DNA from: an uncultured Prevotellaceae bacterium
GTDB lineage: Bacteria; Bacteroidota; Bacteroidia; Bacteroidales; Bacteroidaceae
Assembly (NCBI GenBank): GCA_900319385.1
Contig: ONOG01000020.1
Span: 1 to 40,638, forward strand
DNA length: 40,638 bases
Reading direction: 5' to 3'
A model generated the notes under the pieces. The model searched no databases and was not told the origin of the DNA. It saw only the letters and a list, made by a program, of their open reading frames with translations. Within the stretch, counting starts at the first letter, position 1, and every line of letters starts with the position of its first letter. Position numbers and translations under genes: made by a program. This document shows, in pieces, positions 9,857-20,300 of this stretch.

Positions 9857-11878
9857 ATGAACAAAAGAACTGTCATGCTTGCACTGCTGTCGTGGTGGAC
9901 AGCCGTGGTCGTCTGTATCGCTCAGACGACGACCACCGACGCCGACTCGCTGCTCGAAGGGCAACGGGTGGGCGAAGTGACGGTCGTGGGCCGACAAACG
10001 TTTCGAGAAGTCATCCCGTCGCAGACACTGAAGGGTAAGGACTTGGAGCGATTGTCAACCCACAATGTCGCCGACGCCTTGCGCTACTTCTCCGGCATCC
10101 AACTGAAGGACTATGGCGGCGTGGGTGGCGTGAAGACGGTGGATGTGCGGTCGATGGGCAGCAACCACCTGGGCATCTACTACGACGGCGTTCAACTGGG
10201 CAATGCCCAGAACGGACAGATCGACCTGGCTCAGTTCTCGCTCGACAACATGGAGGAGGTGACGCTGTATAACGGTCAGAAGAGCAGCATCGGGCAGTCG
10301 GCGAGTGATTTCGGCAACGCAAGCAGCATCTATCTGCGCACGCGCGTTCCTTTCTTTCCCGATGGCGAACGGGAGCGCTGGCGCACTCGCGTGAAATACG
10401 GTTCGAGCGACATGCTGCGCGCCTCGGTGCTGTGGGAACGACGACTGAGCGACAGGCTCGTGATGTCGGCGAACGGCGAGGTGCTCACCGCCAGCGGTAA
10501 GTATAAGTTCCGCTATCACCGCACGGCTCAGGACGGCACCACGGCTTGGGACACGACGGCGACGCGGCAGAACGGCGACATCCATGCCGAACGGGTGGAA
10601 CTGAACCTGCACGGAAGGCTGGACGAGGGGTCGTGGAGCGTGAAGGCCTATCTGTATAACAGCGAGCGCGGCATTCCTGGTGCCATCGTCAACAACGTGT
10701 GGAAGCGCGGCGAACGTCAAGCCGACCTCAACACGTTCGGACAGGCTCACTGGCACAAGAACCTCACCGAACTTCTGTCCACCCGATGGACGGCAAAGTA
10801 TGCTTTCTACGACACACACTATACCAACCGCGACGAGACGACGCTGCCTGTTGACAACCGCTACCTGCAGAAGGAGCTATACGTCTCGACCGCCAACGTA
10901 ATGGACCTCGTGAAGGACCGCTGGAGCGTGGCGCTGAGCTACGACTTCAGGTGGAACCACCTCAATAGCGACATCTTCCGCTTCACGCCCCCTACCCGAC
11001 TCTCGAACCTCGTTGCCTTTGCCACGGCTGCCAACTTGCCGCACGTGAAGCTGCAGGGCAGTCTGCTGGCCAGCATCATTCACGACAAGGTGCAGGGTGG
11101 CAAGTTCAAGGGACAGACACACTGGACGCCAGCGCTGTTTGTCAATGTCTATCCGTGGCAGAACCGCGTGTTGTCGGTGCGTGCGTTTGTGAAACGCAGC
11201 TTCCGTATGCCGACGTTCAACGACCTCTACTACACCGACTTGGGCAATGCGTCACTGCGACCGGAAACGGCGATGCAGTGGGACCTGGGCGTAGTGCTGG
11301 ACAAGAGATTCACGACGGGTTGGTTGCGGAATGTAAAGCTGCAGGCCGATGGCTACATCAACCGTGTGAACGACAAAATCATCGCCTACCCGAAGGGCCA
11401 GCAGTTCCGCTGGACGATGCTCAACCTGGGCAAGGTGGACATCAAGGGTGTGGATGTCGAGGCGGAAGCCACGCTGGAACCTGTGCACGACTGGCTGATT
11501 ACGGCTCGCGTTCAGTACACCTATCAGGATGCCCGCGACGTGACCGACGAGCGGGATGCTTACTACCGTGACCAGATTCCCTACATTCCGTGGCACAGCG
11601 GCTCGGCCATTTTGGGACTTCATCACCGTCAGTGGGATTTCAACTATAGCTTCATCTATGCGGGTGAACGCTATAATGCTCAAGAGAATACGCCGTATAA
11701 CCACATGCAACCGTGGTACACCAGCGACCTCTCGCTGATGTACGGGTTCAGCGTCGGAAAGACGCTGTGGCGACTGACGTTGGAGGTGAACAATGTGTTT
11801 GACCAGAACTACGACGTCATCGCCAACTACCCCATGCCAGGCCGCAACTTCGGCGTGAGTGCGGAACTAAGATTTTAA
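9857..11878 (+). CDS. btuB: TonB-dependent outer-membrane receptor, probable cobalamin importer (BtuB-like)
   Basis: 673 aa. A signal peptide (MNKRTVMLALLSWWTAVVVC) precedes a plug domain (about 40-170) with VGEVTVVGRQ and LSTHNVADALRYFSGIQLKD, followed by a beta-barrel ending in the outer-membrane signature SAELRF with a terminal Phe. The size matches BtuB (about 600-700 aa) rather than SusC (about 1000 aa). It imports cobalamin across the outer membrane using TonB energy; substrate is inferred from the riboswitch directly upstream and the BtuG-like gene downstream. The ATG at 9857 is preferred over the in-frame GTG at 9833, which lies inside the leader hairpin. It is the first gene of a likely four-gene operon. 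No BtuFCD ABC transporter is present in the window. Confidence 0.9.
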   Translation: MNKRTVMLALLSWWTAVVVCIAQTTTTDADSLLEGQRVGEVTVVGRQTFREVIPSQTLKGKDLERLSTHNVADALRYFSGIQLKDYGGVGGVKTVDVRSMGSNHLGIYYDGVQLGNAQNGQIDLAQFSLDNMEEVTLYNGQKSSIGQSASDFGNASSIYLRTRVPFFPDGERERWRTRVKYGSSDMLRASVLWERRLSDRLVMSANGEVLTASGKYKFRYHRTAQDGTTAWDTTATRQNGDIHAERVELNLHGRLDEGSWSVKAYLYNSERGIPGAIVNNVWKRGERQADLNTFGQAHWHKNLTELLSTRWTAKYAFYDTHYTNRDETTLPVDNRYLQKELYVSTANVMDLVKDRWSVALSYDFRWNHLNSDIFRFTPPTRLSNLVAFATAANLPHVKLQGSLLASIIHDKVQGGKFKGQTHWTPALFVNVYPWQNRVLSVRAFVKRSFRMPTFNDLYYTDLGNASLRPETAMQWDLGVVLDKRFTTGWLRNVKLQADGYINRVNDKIIAYPKGQQFRWTMLNLGKVDIKGVDVEAEATLEPVHDWLITARVQYTYQDARDVTDERDAYYRDQIPYIPWHSGSAILGLHHRQWDFNYSFIYAGERYNAQENTPYNHMQPWYTSDLSLMYGFSVGKTLWRLTLEVNNVFDQNYDVIANYPMPGRNFGVSAELRF

Positions 11879-11930
11879 GTTGACAAGTTGACAAGTTGTT
11901 ACTAAGTTGACAAGTTGACGAGTTGTTACT
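11877..11930 (+). repeat. 27-base tandem duplication after btuB
   Basis: Two copies of a 27-base unit (11877-11903 and 11904-11930), one mismatch apart, built from the 9-base word AAGTTGACA. The first copy overlaps the btuB stop codon. No function is apparent. Confidence 0.85.
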
Positions 11931-11964
11931 TTTCACTTTGAAGTTTGTACTTTATTGTTTGACT

Positions 11965-13134
11965 ATGGTTAGAATATTATTTTTAATGCTCAGTTTGAGC
12001 TTCTTGCTCTACAGCTGTCGCAAAGATGAGGGTGTGCTGCCCTCGACACGCACCGACACAGAGGTGGACCGTCAAGACTCGGAGGAGTATGACGGCATGT
12101 ATGTGCTGTGCGAAGGTAACATGGGCAGCAACAAGTGCACGCTCGACTATCTGGATTTCGCCACTGCGACGTACCATCAGAACATCTACGCCGAACGCAA
12201 TCCCGAGGTGGTGATGGAACTGGGCGACGTGGGCAACGACATCAAGATCTACGGCAGCCGCATGTGGATGGTGATTAACTGTTCGAACAAGGTGGAAGTG
12301 GTCGATGCTCGCAGCGTCCGCCGCATCGGACAGGTGGATATTCCCAACTGCCGTTTCGTGACGTTTGCCGACGGATTCGCTTACGTCAGCTCGTATGTGG
12401 GTCGTAGCATCAGCCGCTACGATGTGCTGGGCAGTGTGTATAAGGTTGATACGCTCTCGCTGGAAGTGGTCGGAAAGGTGGATGTGGGTTATCAGCCCGA
12501 AGAAATGGCCATCGTCGGCGGCAAGCTCTACGTGGCGAACAGCGGCGGCTATCGCGGTAAGGTGGTAGGCGAGTATGACCGCACCATCAGTGTGATAGAT
12601 CTAAGCACGTTCTCCGTCACGGGCACCATCGACGTGGCTCCGAACCTGCTTCGGCTGCGTTGCGATCGCTACAACCAGCTGTGGGTGACGTCGCGCGGCG
12701 AATATGAGAACGGCATTCCCTCTCGTGCCTATGTGCTGGCCGAACGTGGAGGCAAGATGCAAGTGGTTGAAACCATCGACCGTCCCGTCAGCGATTTGGC
12801 TTTCCGTGGCGACTCCGTCTATTTCTATGGTGCTACGCTCAACGGCGAAGGCAATCCTTCGAAATTCAACTATGGCATTCTGCACACGAAGACTCACCAA
12901 CTCGTCACCGACCACTTCATCCAAGACGGACGTGACGCTGACATCAAGACGCCTTATGGCATCGTCGTGGCTCCTCTATCAGGCGACATCTACGTGATGG
13001 ATGCCACGAACTACACCTCGAGCGGACGTCTGTTCCGATTCGACAAGAAAGGCAACTTCAAGAGTGTGACTTGGACAGGCGATATCCCTGGACATGCCGT
13101 GCTGCTGAAGAGGAAAGCTAAAAGTGAAAAGTGA
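11965..13134 (+). CDS. btuG: BtuG-like surface lipoprotein, beta-propeller
   Basis: 389 aa. MVRILFLMLSLSFLLYS ends in a lipobox with Cys18, followed by RKDE, a charged run of the kind that sends Bacteroidetes lipoproteins to the cell surface. The body has repeated propeller-blade strands such as NKVEVVDARSVRRIGQVDIP, VDTLSLEVVGKVDVGYQPEE and ISVIDLSTFSVTGTIDVAPN, as in YncE/DUF5074 proteins. BtuG of Bacteroides is a seven-bladed lipoprotein that captures B12 with very high affinity and sits over BtuB. Position directly after btuB and behind the cobalamin riboswitch supports the same role here. An upstream in-frame ATG at 11923 is in repeat sequence and is rejected. B12 binding itself is inferred. 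Confidence 0.85.
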   Translation: MVRILFLMLSLSFLLYSCRKDEGVLPSTRTDTEVDRQDSEEYDGMYVLCEGNMGSNKCTLDYLDFATATYHQNIYAERNPEVVMELGDVGNDIKIYGSRMWMVINCSNKVEVVDARSVRRIGQVDIPNCRFVTFADGFAYVSSYVGRSISRYDVLGSVYKVDTLSLEVVGKVDVGYQPEEMAIVGGKLYVANSGGYRGKVVGEYDRTISVIDLSTFSVTGTIDVAPNLLRLRCDRYNQLWVTSRGEYENGIPSRAYVLAERGGKMQVVETIDRPVSDLAFRGDSVYFYGATLNGEGNPSKFNYGILHTKTHQLVTDHFIQDGRDADIKTPYGIVVAPLSGDIYVMDATNYTSSGRLFRFDKKGNFKSVTWTGDIPGHAVLLKRKAKSEK

Positions 13135-13270
13135 AAAGTGAAAAATTAAAAATTAAAGGAGCAATGTTCATCAAGTAAGTAGGATTCTTTTGAACAAAAC
13201 GGGTGTGCGGCTTTCGTCTGCCATTCGGGGCTGCCACCCTCTTCTCCTTTTCCCAATAAACTATCACATC
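13135..13270 (+). other. Intra-operon spacer with repeats and a four-codon reading frame
   Basis: After the BtuG-like stop, GTGAAAA and TTAAAAA repeats run to about 13157. Then AAGGAG is followed 4 bases later by ATG TTC ATC AAG TAA at 13164, a four-codon frame with a good Shine-Dalgarno match, unusual for this phylum. A GC-rich stretch follows (13199-13240) with partial complementarity between GGGTG and CACCC. No T run was seen, so read-through to the next gene is likely. Confidence 0.4.
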
Positions 13271-14275
13271 ATGAAGAGTTTTTTCACAATCTTACTCCTG
13301 TCAGGAGTGACGGTAAGTGCAACGGCACAACACACAAAGTACATCCAAGCTGTCGATGAATATGTACCGGCACCTGGACAGTTTGTCAATACGCTGCCGG
13401 AATACGAGGAGAGCAACACCGCTTTTGACATGGTGCAAAAGTGTACGGATGCCTTGGCCGACAACCGTCGCGGCCTCGTCACCCTCGGAGCTTACGGCGG
13501 CTATATCACCTTCCACTTCGACCACCCCGTTGCCAACGTTGCCGGTCAGAAGGACTTTGCCATCTGGGGCAACACTTTCTACGACAGTTCCGAACCTGCC
13601 ATCGTGATGGTGTCGGTTGATGAGAATGGAAATGGAATGCCAGATGACACGTGGTACGAACTGGCTGGCAGCGAATACAACAATCCCGCCACCACTCACA
13701 ACTACATGATTACGTACAAGTTTGAGTCGTCGCTGAAAGACATCGCATGGAGGGACAACCGCGAACAGAGCGGCAGCATCGCACGCAACGAATACCATGA
13801 GCAGGAATACTTTCCTCTGTGGCTCTGCGAAGGCGGTGACCTGACATTCCAAGGCACTTTGCTACCAGGCAACGCCACACTCATGGGCACGACTTACATC
13901 TTGTCGGAGTATGAATACGGCTATGCCGACAACTACCCCAACAACGTGAAGGACGGCTGCAGCATGAACATCGAATGGGCAGTCGATGCCGAAGGCAACA
14001 GCGTCGAACTTGACCATATTGACTTTGTCCGCTGTTACACCGGTGTAAACCAATACTGTGGTCCGATCGGCGAGACGTCGTCGGAGATTAGCGGTGCCGA
14101 GGACTTACATCTGGAAGAGTCTATTGCCATTGCCACAGCCATCGAGACAATGCCCCAGCAACGTGCCGACGTTGTAGCACGCTACGACCTGAGCGGACGA
14201 CAACTGCAAGGCAGTGTGAAAGGCATACAGCTGATCAAGATGTCGGATGGACGCATCATCAAACAGATCAAATAA
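13271..14275 (+). CDS. Secreted surface protein with T9SS sorting tail, cobalamin-locus associated
   Basis: 334 aa. Signal peptide MKSFFTILLLSGVTVSATAQ, then a globular domain (about 25-270) with conserved-looking stretches GAYGGYITFHFDHPV, NTFYDSSEPAIVMVSVDENG and DDTWYELAGSEY. The last 30 residues (YDLSGRQLQGSVKGIQLI, ending KQIK) form a T9SS sorting tail, so it should be exported through the outer membrane and anchored or released. I remember similar proteins near btuB/btuG genes in Bacteroidales, described only as cell-surface proteins, but could not check this. The start at 13271 is chosen because it opens the signal peptide; an in-frame ATG at 13190 would precede it with 27 unlikely residues. 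It may bind cobalamin or shape the receptor complex; this is inference. Confidence 0.75.
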   Translation: MKSFFTILLLSGVTVSATAQHTKYIQAVDEYVPAPGQFVNTLPEYEESNTAFDMVQKCTDALADNRRGLVTLGAYGGYITFHFDHPVANVAGQKDFAIWGNTFYDSSEPAIVMVSVDENGNGMPDDTWYELAGSEYNNPATTHNYMITYKFESSLKDIAWRDNREQSGSIARNEYHEQEYFPLWLCEGGDLTFQGTLLPGNATLMGTTYILSEYEYGYADNYPNNVKDGCSMNIEWAVDAEGNSVELDHIDFVRCYTGVNQYCGPIGETSSEISGAEDLHLEESIAIATAIETMPQQRADVVARYDLSGRQLQGSVKGIQLIKMSDGRIIKQIK

Positions 14276-14302
14276 TCCATTTCACTTATAATCCACATTT
14301 CT

Positions 14303-17300
14303 ATGAAACAAAAACTGATGAAAAGGCTGCTACTTGCAGTGCTCACGCTGGGAATGCCGCTCATGGCATGGGCCGACCGTGACGTATCACAGTTGCAGTT
14401 TGGGAAGCAAACCATCACGGTGGCTTCCGACGAGGTGATTACATTCTACGACCCCTGGGGGACGGAGAACATTGTCGACAACAACAGCTACAACAGCCAG
14501 TCGTTGACCGTGTTCAAGCCCGCCGAGGAAGGAATGTCGGTACAAATCACGTTTGAGAAACTGGACTTGGACCAGTATGGTACAAGCTATTATCTCTATC
14601 TGAACATCTACGACGGCATTGCCGACGCTGATGACAGTTTCAACTTTGCAACAGCAACCAGCGACATCACTGGCTCCAGTTCGCTGGCTGAGATGAAAGG
14701 TACGCTGATTGCAGAGAAAATCAACAACGACAACCGTGGTGCCAGCACCTATTGCTCGAGCACATCGAATGGTGCGCTATCGGTCGGTTTCATGCACCGC
14801 AACTCGAACGAGTGCGAAGGCTGGGTTGCAAAAGTAAAGTGCGTGAAGCTTGAGAACCAAGTCGTCACCGGTGCTGGCAGCAGCTACGAAAACGTGGTTG
14901 CTAATCCGACCACCAAGGTCAATGTTCCGCTGGCCGTTGCCTACGTCACCGCTGAGGGTGTGATGAGTCCCGACAACATCACCGCCATCACATTCCGCCT
15001 GACGCAGAACGAAGGCATGATTGACCCGCTGAGCGTGAAACTGTTCGGCGGAAAAGCCGCTTCGATGAAGGATGCCACGCCAGTGGATGCCAGCGTTACA
15101 GCCAACGGCGACCTCTACACCCTCACCCTCAATGCGGAGCCCAGCGAAGGCACAACCTACTTCACACTGGCTGCCGACATTCTGGGCACTGCCGCCATCG
15201 GAGCTGCAGTTCAGCTCGACATTGTCAGCATCGTCACCAACGCTTTTGCCGAAGGCATCACACCCTTCACAGCGGCCGAAAGCATCGCTGTACTGAATCC
15301 TTCACTCGTGCTCATGAACGAGGCGACGGCTCAGACCATCACTGTGGGTGAAACGGCACTGAATTTCTACGACGAAGGTGGTGCCGATGGCAAAATCATC
15401 GGTACGAACAAAGGCCAAGTGACTTTCCTTTCTGCTGTTGAAGGCCAGAAAGTGATGGTCGATTTCTCGAAAATTGAAATCAACAACGGTTCAAACTATT
15501 ATCAGGCTCTCAATATCTACAACGGCACAGAAGCCACTGCTGAGAACCTCATCACCACGCTGCGCAGTGGAAATACAGGCATTGTCCACTCTACTGCTGC
15601 CGACGGTGCTCTCACCATCGTTCTGACACCGGCTCAGCAAACCTACGAATACGACGGTTGGGAAGCCATCGTTTCGATCTTCACTCCACAACCAATGGAG
15701 ATTGATGAATTTGTCGTCAACCAAGTGAGCGAAGGCACTGTAGCGGCAGGAGACAAGGGTCAGCAGATTCTCTCGTTCAACCTCAAGACGAAGAACACCG
15801 AGCCTGCTATGACAGCCTCGGCATTCACGTTCTCAACGAATGATACGTTCAGCCGTCTTAGTCATGCCACTCTCTACTTCACTGGAGCTGACAACACTTT
15901 CTCCGACGGCGAAAGCAATAAGTTTGGCGAAGCCGACATCACAGCCAATGCCTTCACCATTACCGCTGCCGAAGCACTTACGCTCAGCGAAGGCGACAAC
16001 TACTTCTGGCTCTGCTACGACCTCAACGACGAGGCACTCAACGACGAAACCGTCGATGCTGCACTCACCGCTGCTACGCTCAACGGCGAAGCTGTGACCG
16101 TCGAGAATGGCAATCCCGAAGGCAGTCGCAGTGTGCGTAACATCGTCTATAGCTATGCCGACATGGGCCATCAGACACGTACCGTCAACGGCAGTGTCGC
16201 TTTCGAAACGAAGACTGCTGGTACATATTCGACCTACTGCGAAGCCGGTACCGACGACCGCATCGTCACCTTTGTTCCCAAGCACGAAGGCATGGTGGCA
16301 CAAATCGACTTCTCGCTCTTCAACGTACAGTATTCGAGCAGCAGCTACGGCAACAAATCGAAGTTCGTCATCTACAACGGCAGCAACACCAGCGCCGACA
16401 TTCTCTGGCAGCTCAATTCAAGCGATCAGCAAGAAACCGGTCCTGGCACCACGATTCGTTCGACGGCAGCCGACGGTTCACTCACCATCCTTTTCAACCC
16501 CAACAGTTCTTATTCTTATTACTATAAGGGATTCCAGGCTACAGTCAGCGAATATCTTTCGCGCGACATGCAAGCCACGAGCGTCAGTGCCACACAGGCC
16601 TCGACAGCCGATGCCTCGATTGGTGCTGCCGACCAAGACCTGCTCAATATCTGCATCACGACCGAGGGTAATCTTAATCCCCTTACGCTCAACAGCCTCA
16701 AGCTGAACCTCAAAGACAGCGAAGCCAACCTCAGCGCTGTCAGCCTCTGGCAGGGCGAGACTCGTCTGGCAAGTGTCGAAGCAGCTGCCGAAGTCGACAT
16801 CGTACTGACCGAAGCAGTAGCTTTGGCCGAAGGCGACAACCTCTTTACGGTGAAGGCAGACGTCAGTGAATCGGCAGAGGAGAACGCCGTTATCGACGCC
16901 CGTCTCATCTCCGTAGTTCTTGGCAGTGAGACGGTCGAGGCCACCGAAGGCGATCCCGACGGCAGCCGCACATTGAAGAATCAGGTTCTCATGACTGCCG
17001 GCGACCACGGCACGCTCAACCTCGGACTTGGCAAGACGGTCGGTATCTTCGACGACGGCGGTGCCGAAGCCGACGGAGCCGATGGTGTCGAAGCTACGCT
17101 CACACTGGCACCTTCGGGCGATGCCGATTGCATCCGCCTCACCAACCAGGGCATTTCGTTCGCCTACACCGCACACCTATATATATATAAAGGTAGCGAG
17201 GTGAACGACGACAACCTCATCATCGACCTCAGCGGATCGTCAGCTAAGTTCGACCCCATCATCACCGATGCCGACTTCGACGGTGGCCAGCTCACCATCA

Positions 17301-20300
17301 AGTATGTCGGTAAGGGCAGCTATACGCGTCCTAACTTCGCCATCCAGGCCGAAGGATACAAGAAGACCGACGTCGCCATCACCTCCGTCACAGCCGAGGA
17401 CATCAGCGTCGGCAAAGTGCTGAAGGGACAGAACGACATCCGCATGCTGCGCATCGCTGTCGAGGCTCATGGCGAACTCACGCCTGCCGTCATCACGTCG
17501 TTCAACATCGAAGGTACGGATGCCGAGGTGCTTGATGCCTTCCACATCTATCAGACAGGCACGCTGACCACGTTCTCTGCCAACGACGCCTTCACCGGCG
17601 AATATGCCATCACCAAGAGCGGAACCTACTACTTCTGGCTGACCTACGACGTGACCGCCGAAGCCGCAGTGGGTCAGACAGCTACAGCTACGCTCAACAG
17701 CATCACAGCCAACGATGCCACCATTGCAGCCAGCGCACCTGCTGCTACGGCGTCGATCACCGTTGCCACGGGTAAGCACGGCATCTACACCGTCGGTATC
17801 GGCGACTGCGACTATGCCACCATTCAGAGTGCCATCGACGGCATGGGTTCGCTCGGCATCGACGGTCCTGTCACACTGAAAATCAAGGCTGGCGAATATG
17901 TCGAAAAAGTGCGCATTCCCTACATCAAGGGCATGGGGTCAGTCAACACCCTCACCCTCGAGAGCGAAAGCGGACAGCGCGATGTCAAGATCTATCACAA
18001 CCAGTACACCACCGGTGGCTACAGCGACGACCAGCACAAGAAGGACTATGGCGTCGTCACCCTCTACGAAGCCAGCTATGTCACGCTGCGCAACCTGGAA
18101 ATCACCACAACCGACGTTGCCTATAAGGCCGTCGTCATGGTGAAGGACGAGAGCCGCCACGTCACCATCGACAATTGCTATCTCCACGCTCCTACGACCA
18201 CGACGGGCGACGTCACACTCGTCAACCATACCATCATCGACGAGGAGAACCGCAACAACGACTACCTCACCGTTCGCGGCTGTCTGCTCGAAGGTGGTAA
18301 GATTGGTGTGAGCATGGGCGGAACCAGCTACGTAAAACTGCCCAAGGAAGTGGGTGGCATCATCGAGGGTAATACGTTCCGCAACAACGGCACAAAGTCC
18401 ATCTACATCATGGACGAACTCGGTGTGAAGGTTCGCAACAACACCATCACCATCGATGCCGATGCCGCCACCAAGATCAGTGTCGGAATCCTCGATATGC
18501 AACTGCGCGACGAATATGCCGAAGCCACCGAAATCACGGGTAACATCTTCAACGTCGCTCCTGTCTCCTATGCCGCCGTCATCAACCTGCGACAGCTCGA
18601 AGGCACGGCCGACGCACCTGTGCTCATCGCCAACAACGTCATCAATCTCACGTCGCTCAACGCCTCCTACTCCGCCTTCAAGTTCAACGGTGACAAAATC
18701 AAGCACGTCAACGTCGCCAACAACACCATCCGCATGACTGGTGAACAGGGCGGTGCTGCCTTCTGGGCTTCGTCGAAACTGAGTGAAGGCTATGGCAACG
18801 TACTTGTTGTCAACAACATCATTCAGAACGAGAGCAACGGCTATGCCGTCAACCTCTACCACGACGACAACCTCGCCGAAGGTCTGTTCACATTCCAGAA
18901 CAACACGTTCTACACTGCTGGCGAAACCTTCTTCCGCGCTTCCGCCAGCACGACCGGCGACTTCGATGCCTTTGTCGAAAAGACCGGAGCGACGGATTGC
19001 ATCAACGAGAAGGTCAACTTCCTCAGCGACCTCATCCTCGAACCCGCCGACGATCTCGAAGGCCAACTGCTCACCGCAAAGCCACTCAGTTATGTCAGCG
19101 TCGATGTGAACGGCACTGAGCGCAATGCCGAAACACCGACTATCGGTGCCTACGAATACTCCGACGAGAACGAACCGCCTGTCCTGGCCGAAGGCTATCC
19201 CGCTGTAGCCAGTGTGTCGTCCGACGCCGCTCTCATCAATGTCAAGGTGAATGCCAACGGCACTGCCTACGCTACCCTGCTCACACCTGCCGACGAGGTG
19301 CCCACTGCCGAACAGCTCCTCCTGTCCGACAACCGCACCCTGCTCAGTCGCGACACCGAGGCTGCCATCCGCTTTGCCGAACTCCAGCCTGCTACCGACT
19401 ACGTCGTCTATCTCATCGTCCAGAACACCCGTGGAGTCACGACCGAAGTTCAGACAATCCCCTTCACCACAGCTGTCGTCATTCCCGACGTAGCCATCGA
19501 AGCCGAGGGTGAAGACATCGACGAAGGTGAGAACGCTCAGCTGCTCGTCAGTGTGCTCAGCGGCACAGCTCCTTTCACCATCGAGTGGCGCAACGGCCTG
19601 CACGAAGTGATTGGCACAACGACCCTCGAGTCGATGGACGAGGTCAGCACGTTTGAATATGCTCCTACCTATCCCGACGACTACTACGTCACCGTTACCG
19701 ATGCCAACATGCGTACCGCAACCGACACTGCCCGCATCGTGGTTCGTACGGCTGAACCCCTCGTGGCTACGTTCGAGAACCTCTACCTCGACGCCGAAAG
19801 CCACTGGGCAGGTCCCGACACGAAGGGCTCTGTTCACGCCGGCACATGGGGCGGTCAGGAACTCTGGGGCTCGTTCCTCAGCGGTTCGTTCATGTTCGAT
19901 AACCATTACAACCTGACGTACAATTCGTGGGAAGGCTTTGCCTACACCAACCGCACTGCCACCACATTCCGTTCCTACACCACCGACCAGTACAATTCGT
20001 GCGTCGGACACGGTGTGGATGAAAGTCCTAACTTCGGCGTCGCCTATGGCAACACCAACATCACGCTTGTCAACTCTGCCGAAGGAGCCGTCGTTCCTGG
20101 CTTCTACGTCACCAACTCAGCTAACAACGTCAATGCCTACCTCAATGGCGACGGCATGACCGATGCCTTCACCACGGGCGATTCGTTCACCCTCGTCGTG
20201 ACAGGTTACAATGGCACAGAAACCACCGGTGCGGTGCGTGTCCTCCTGGCCGACTATACCTCTGAAGACGAAGCTGAGCACACCTACATTTCCGATTGGC

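Noticed and set aside
17939..20011. 690-codon minus-strand open frame inside the giant gene
   Set aside because: Antisense shadow of a repetitive coding sequence; Val/Gly/Asp-rich, with no signal or domain.
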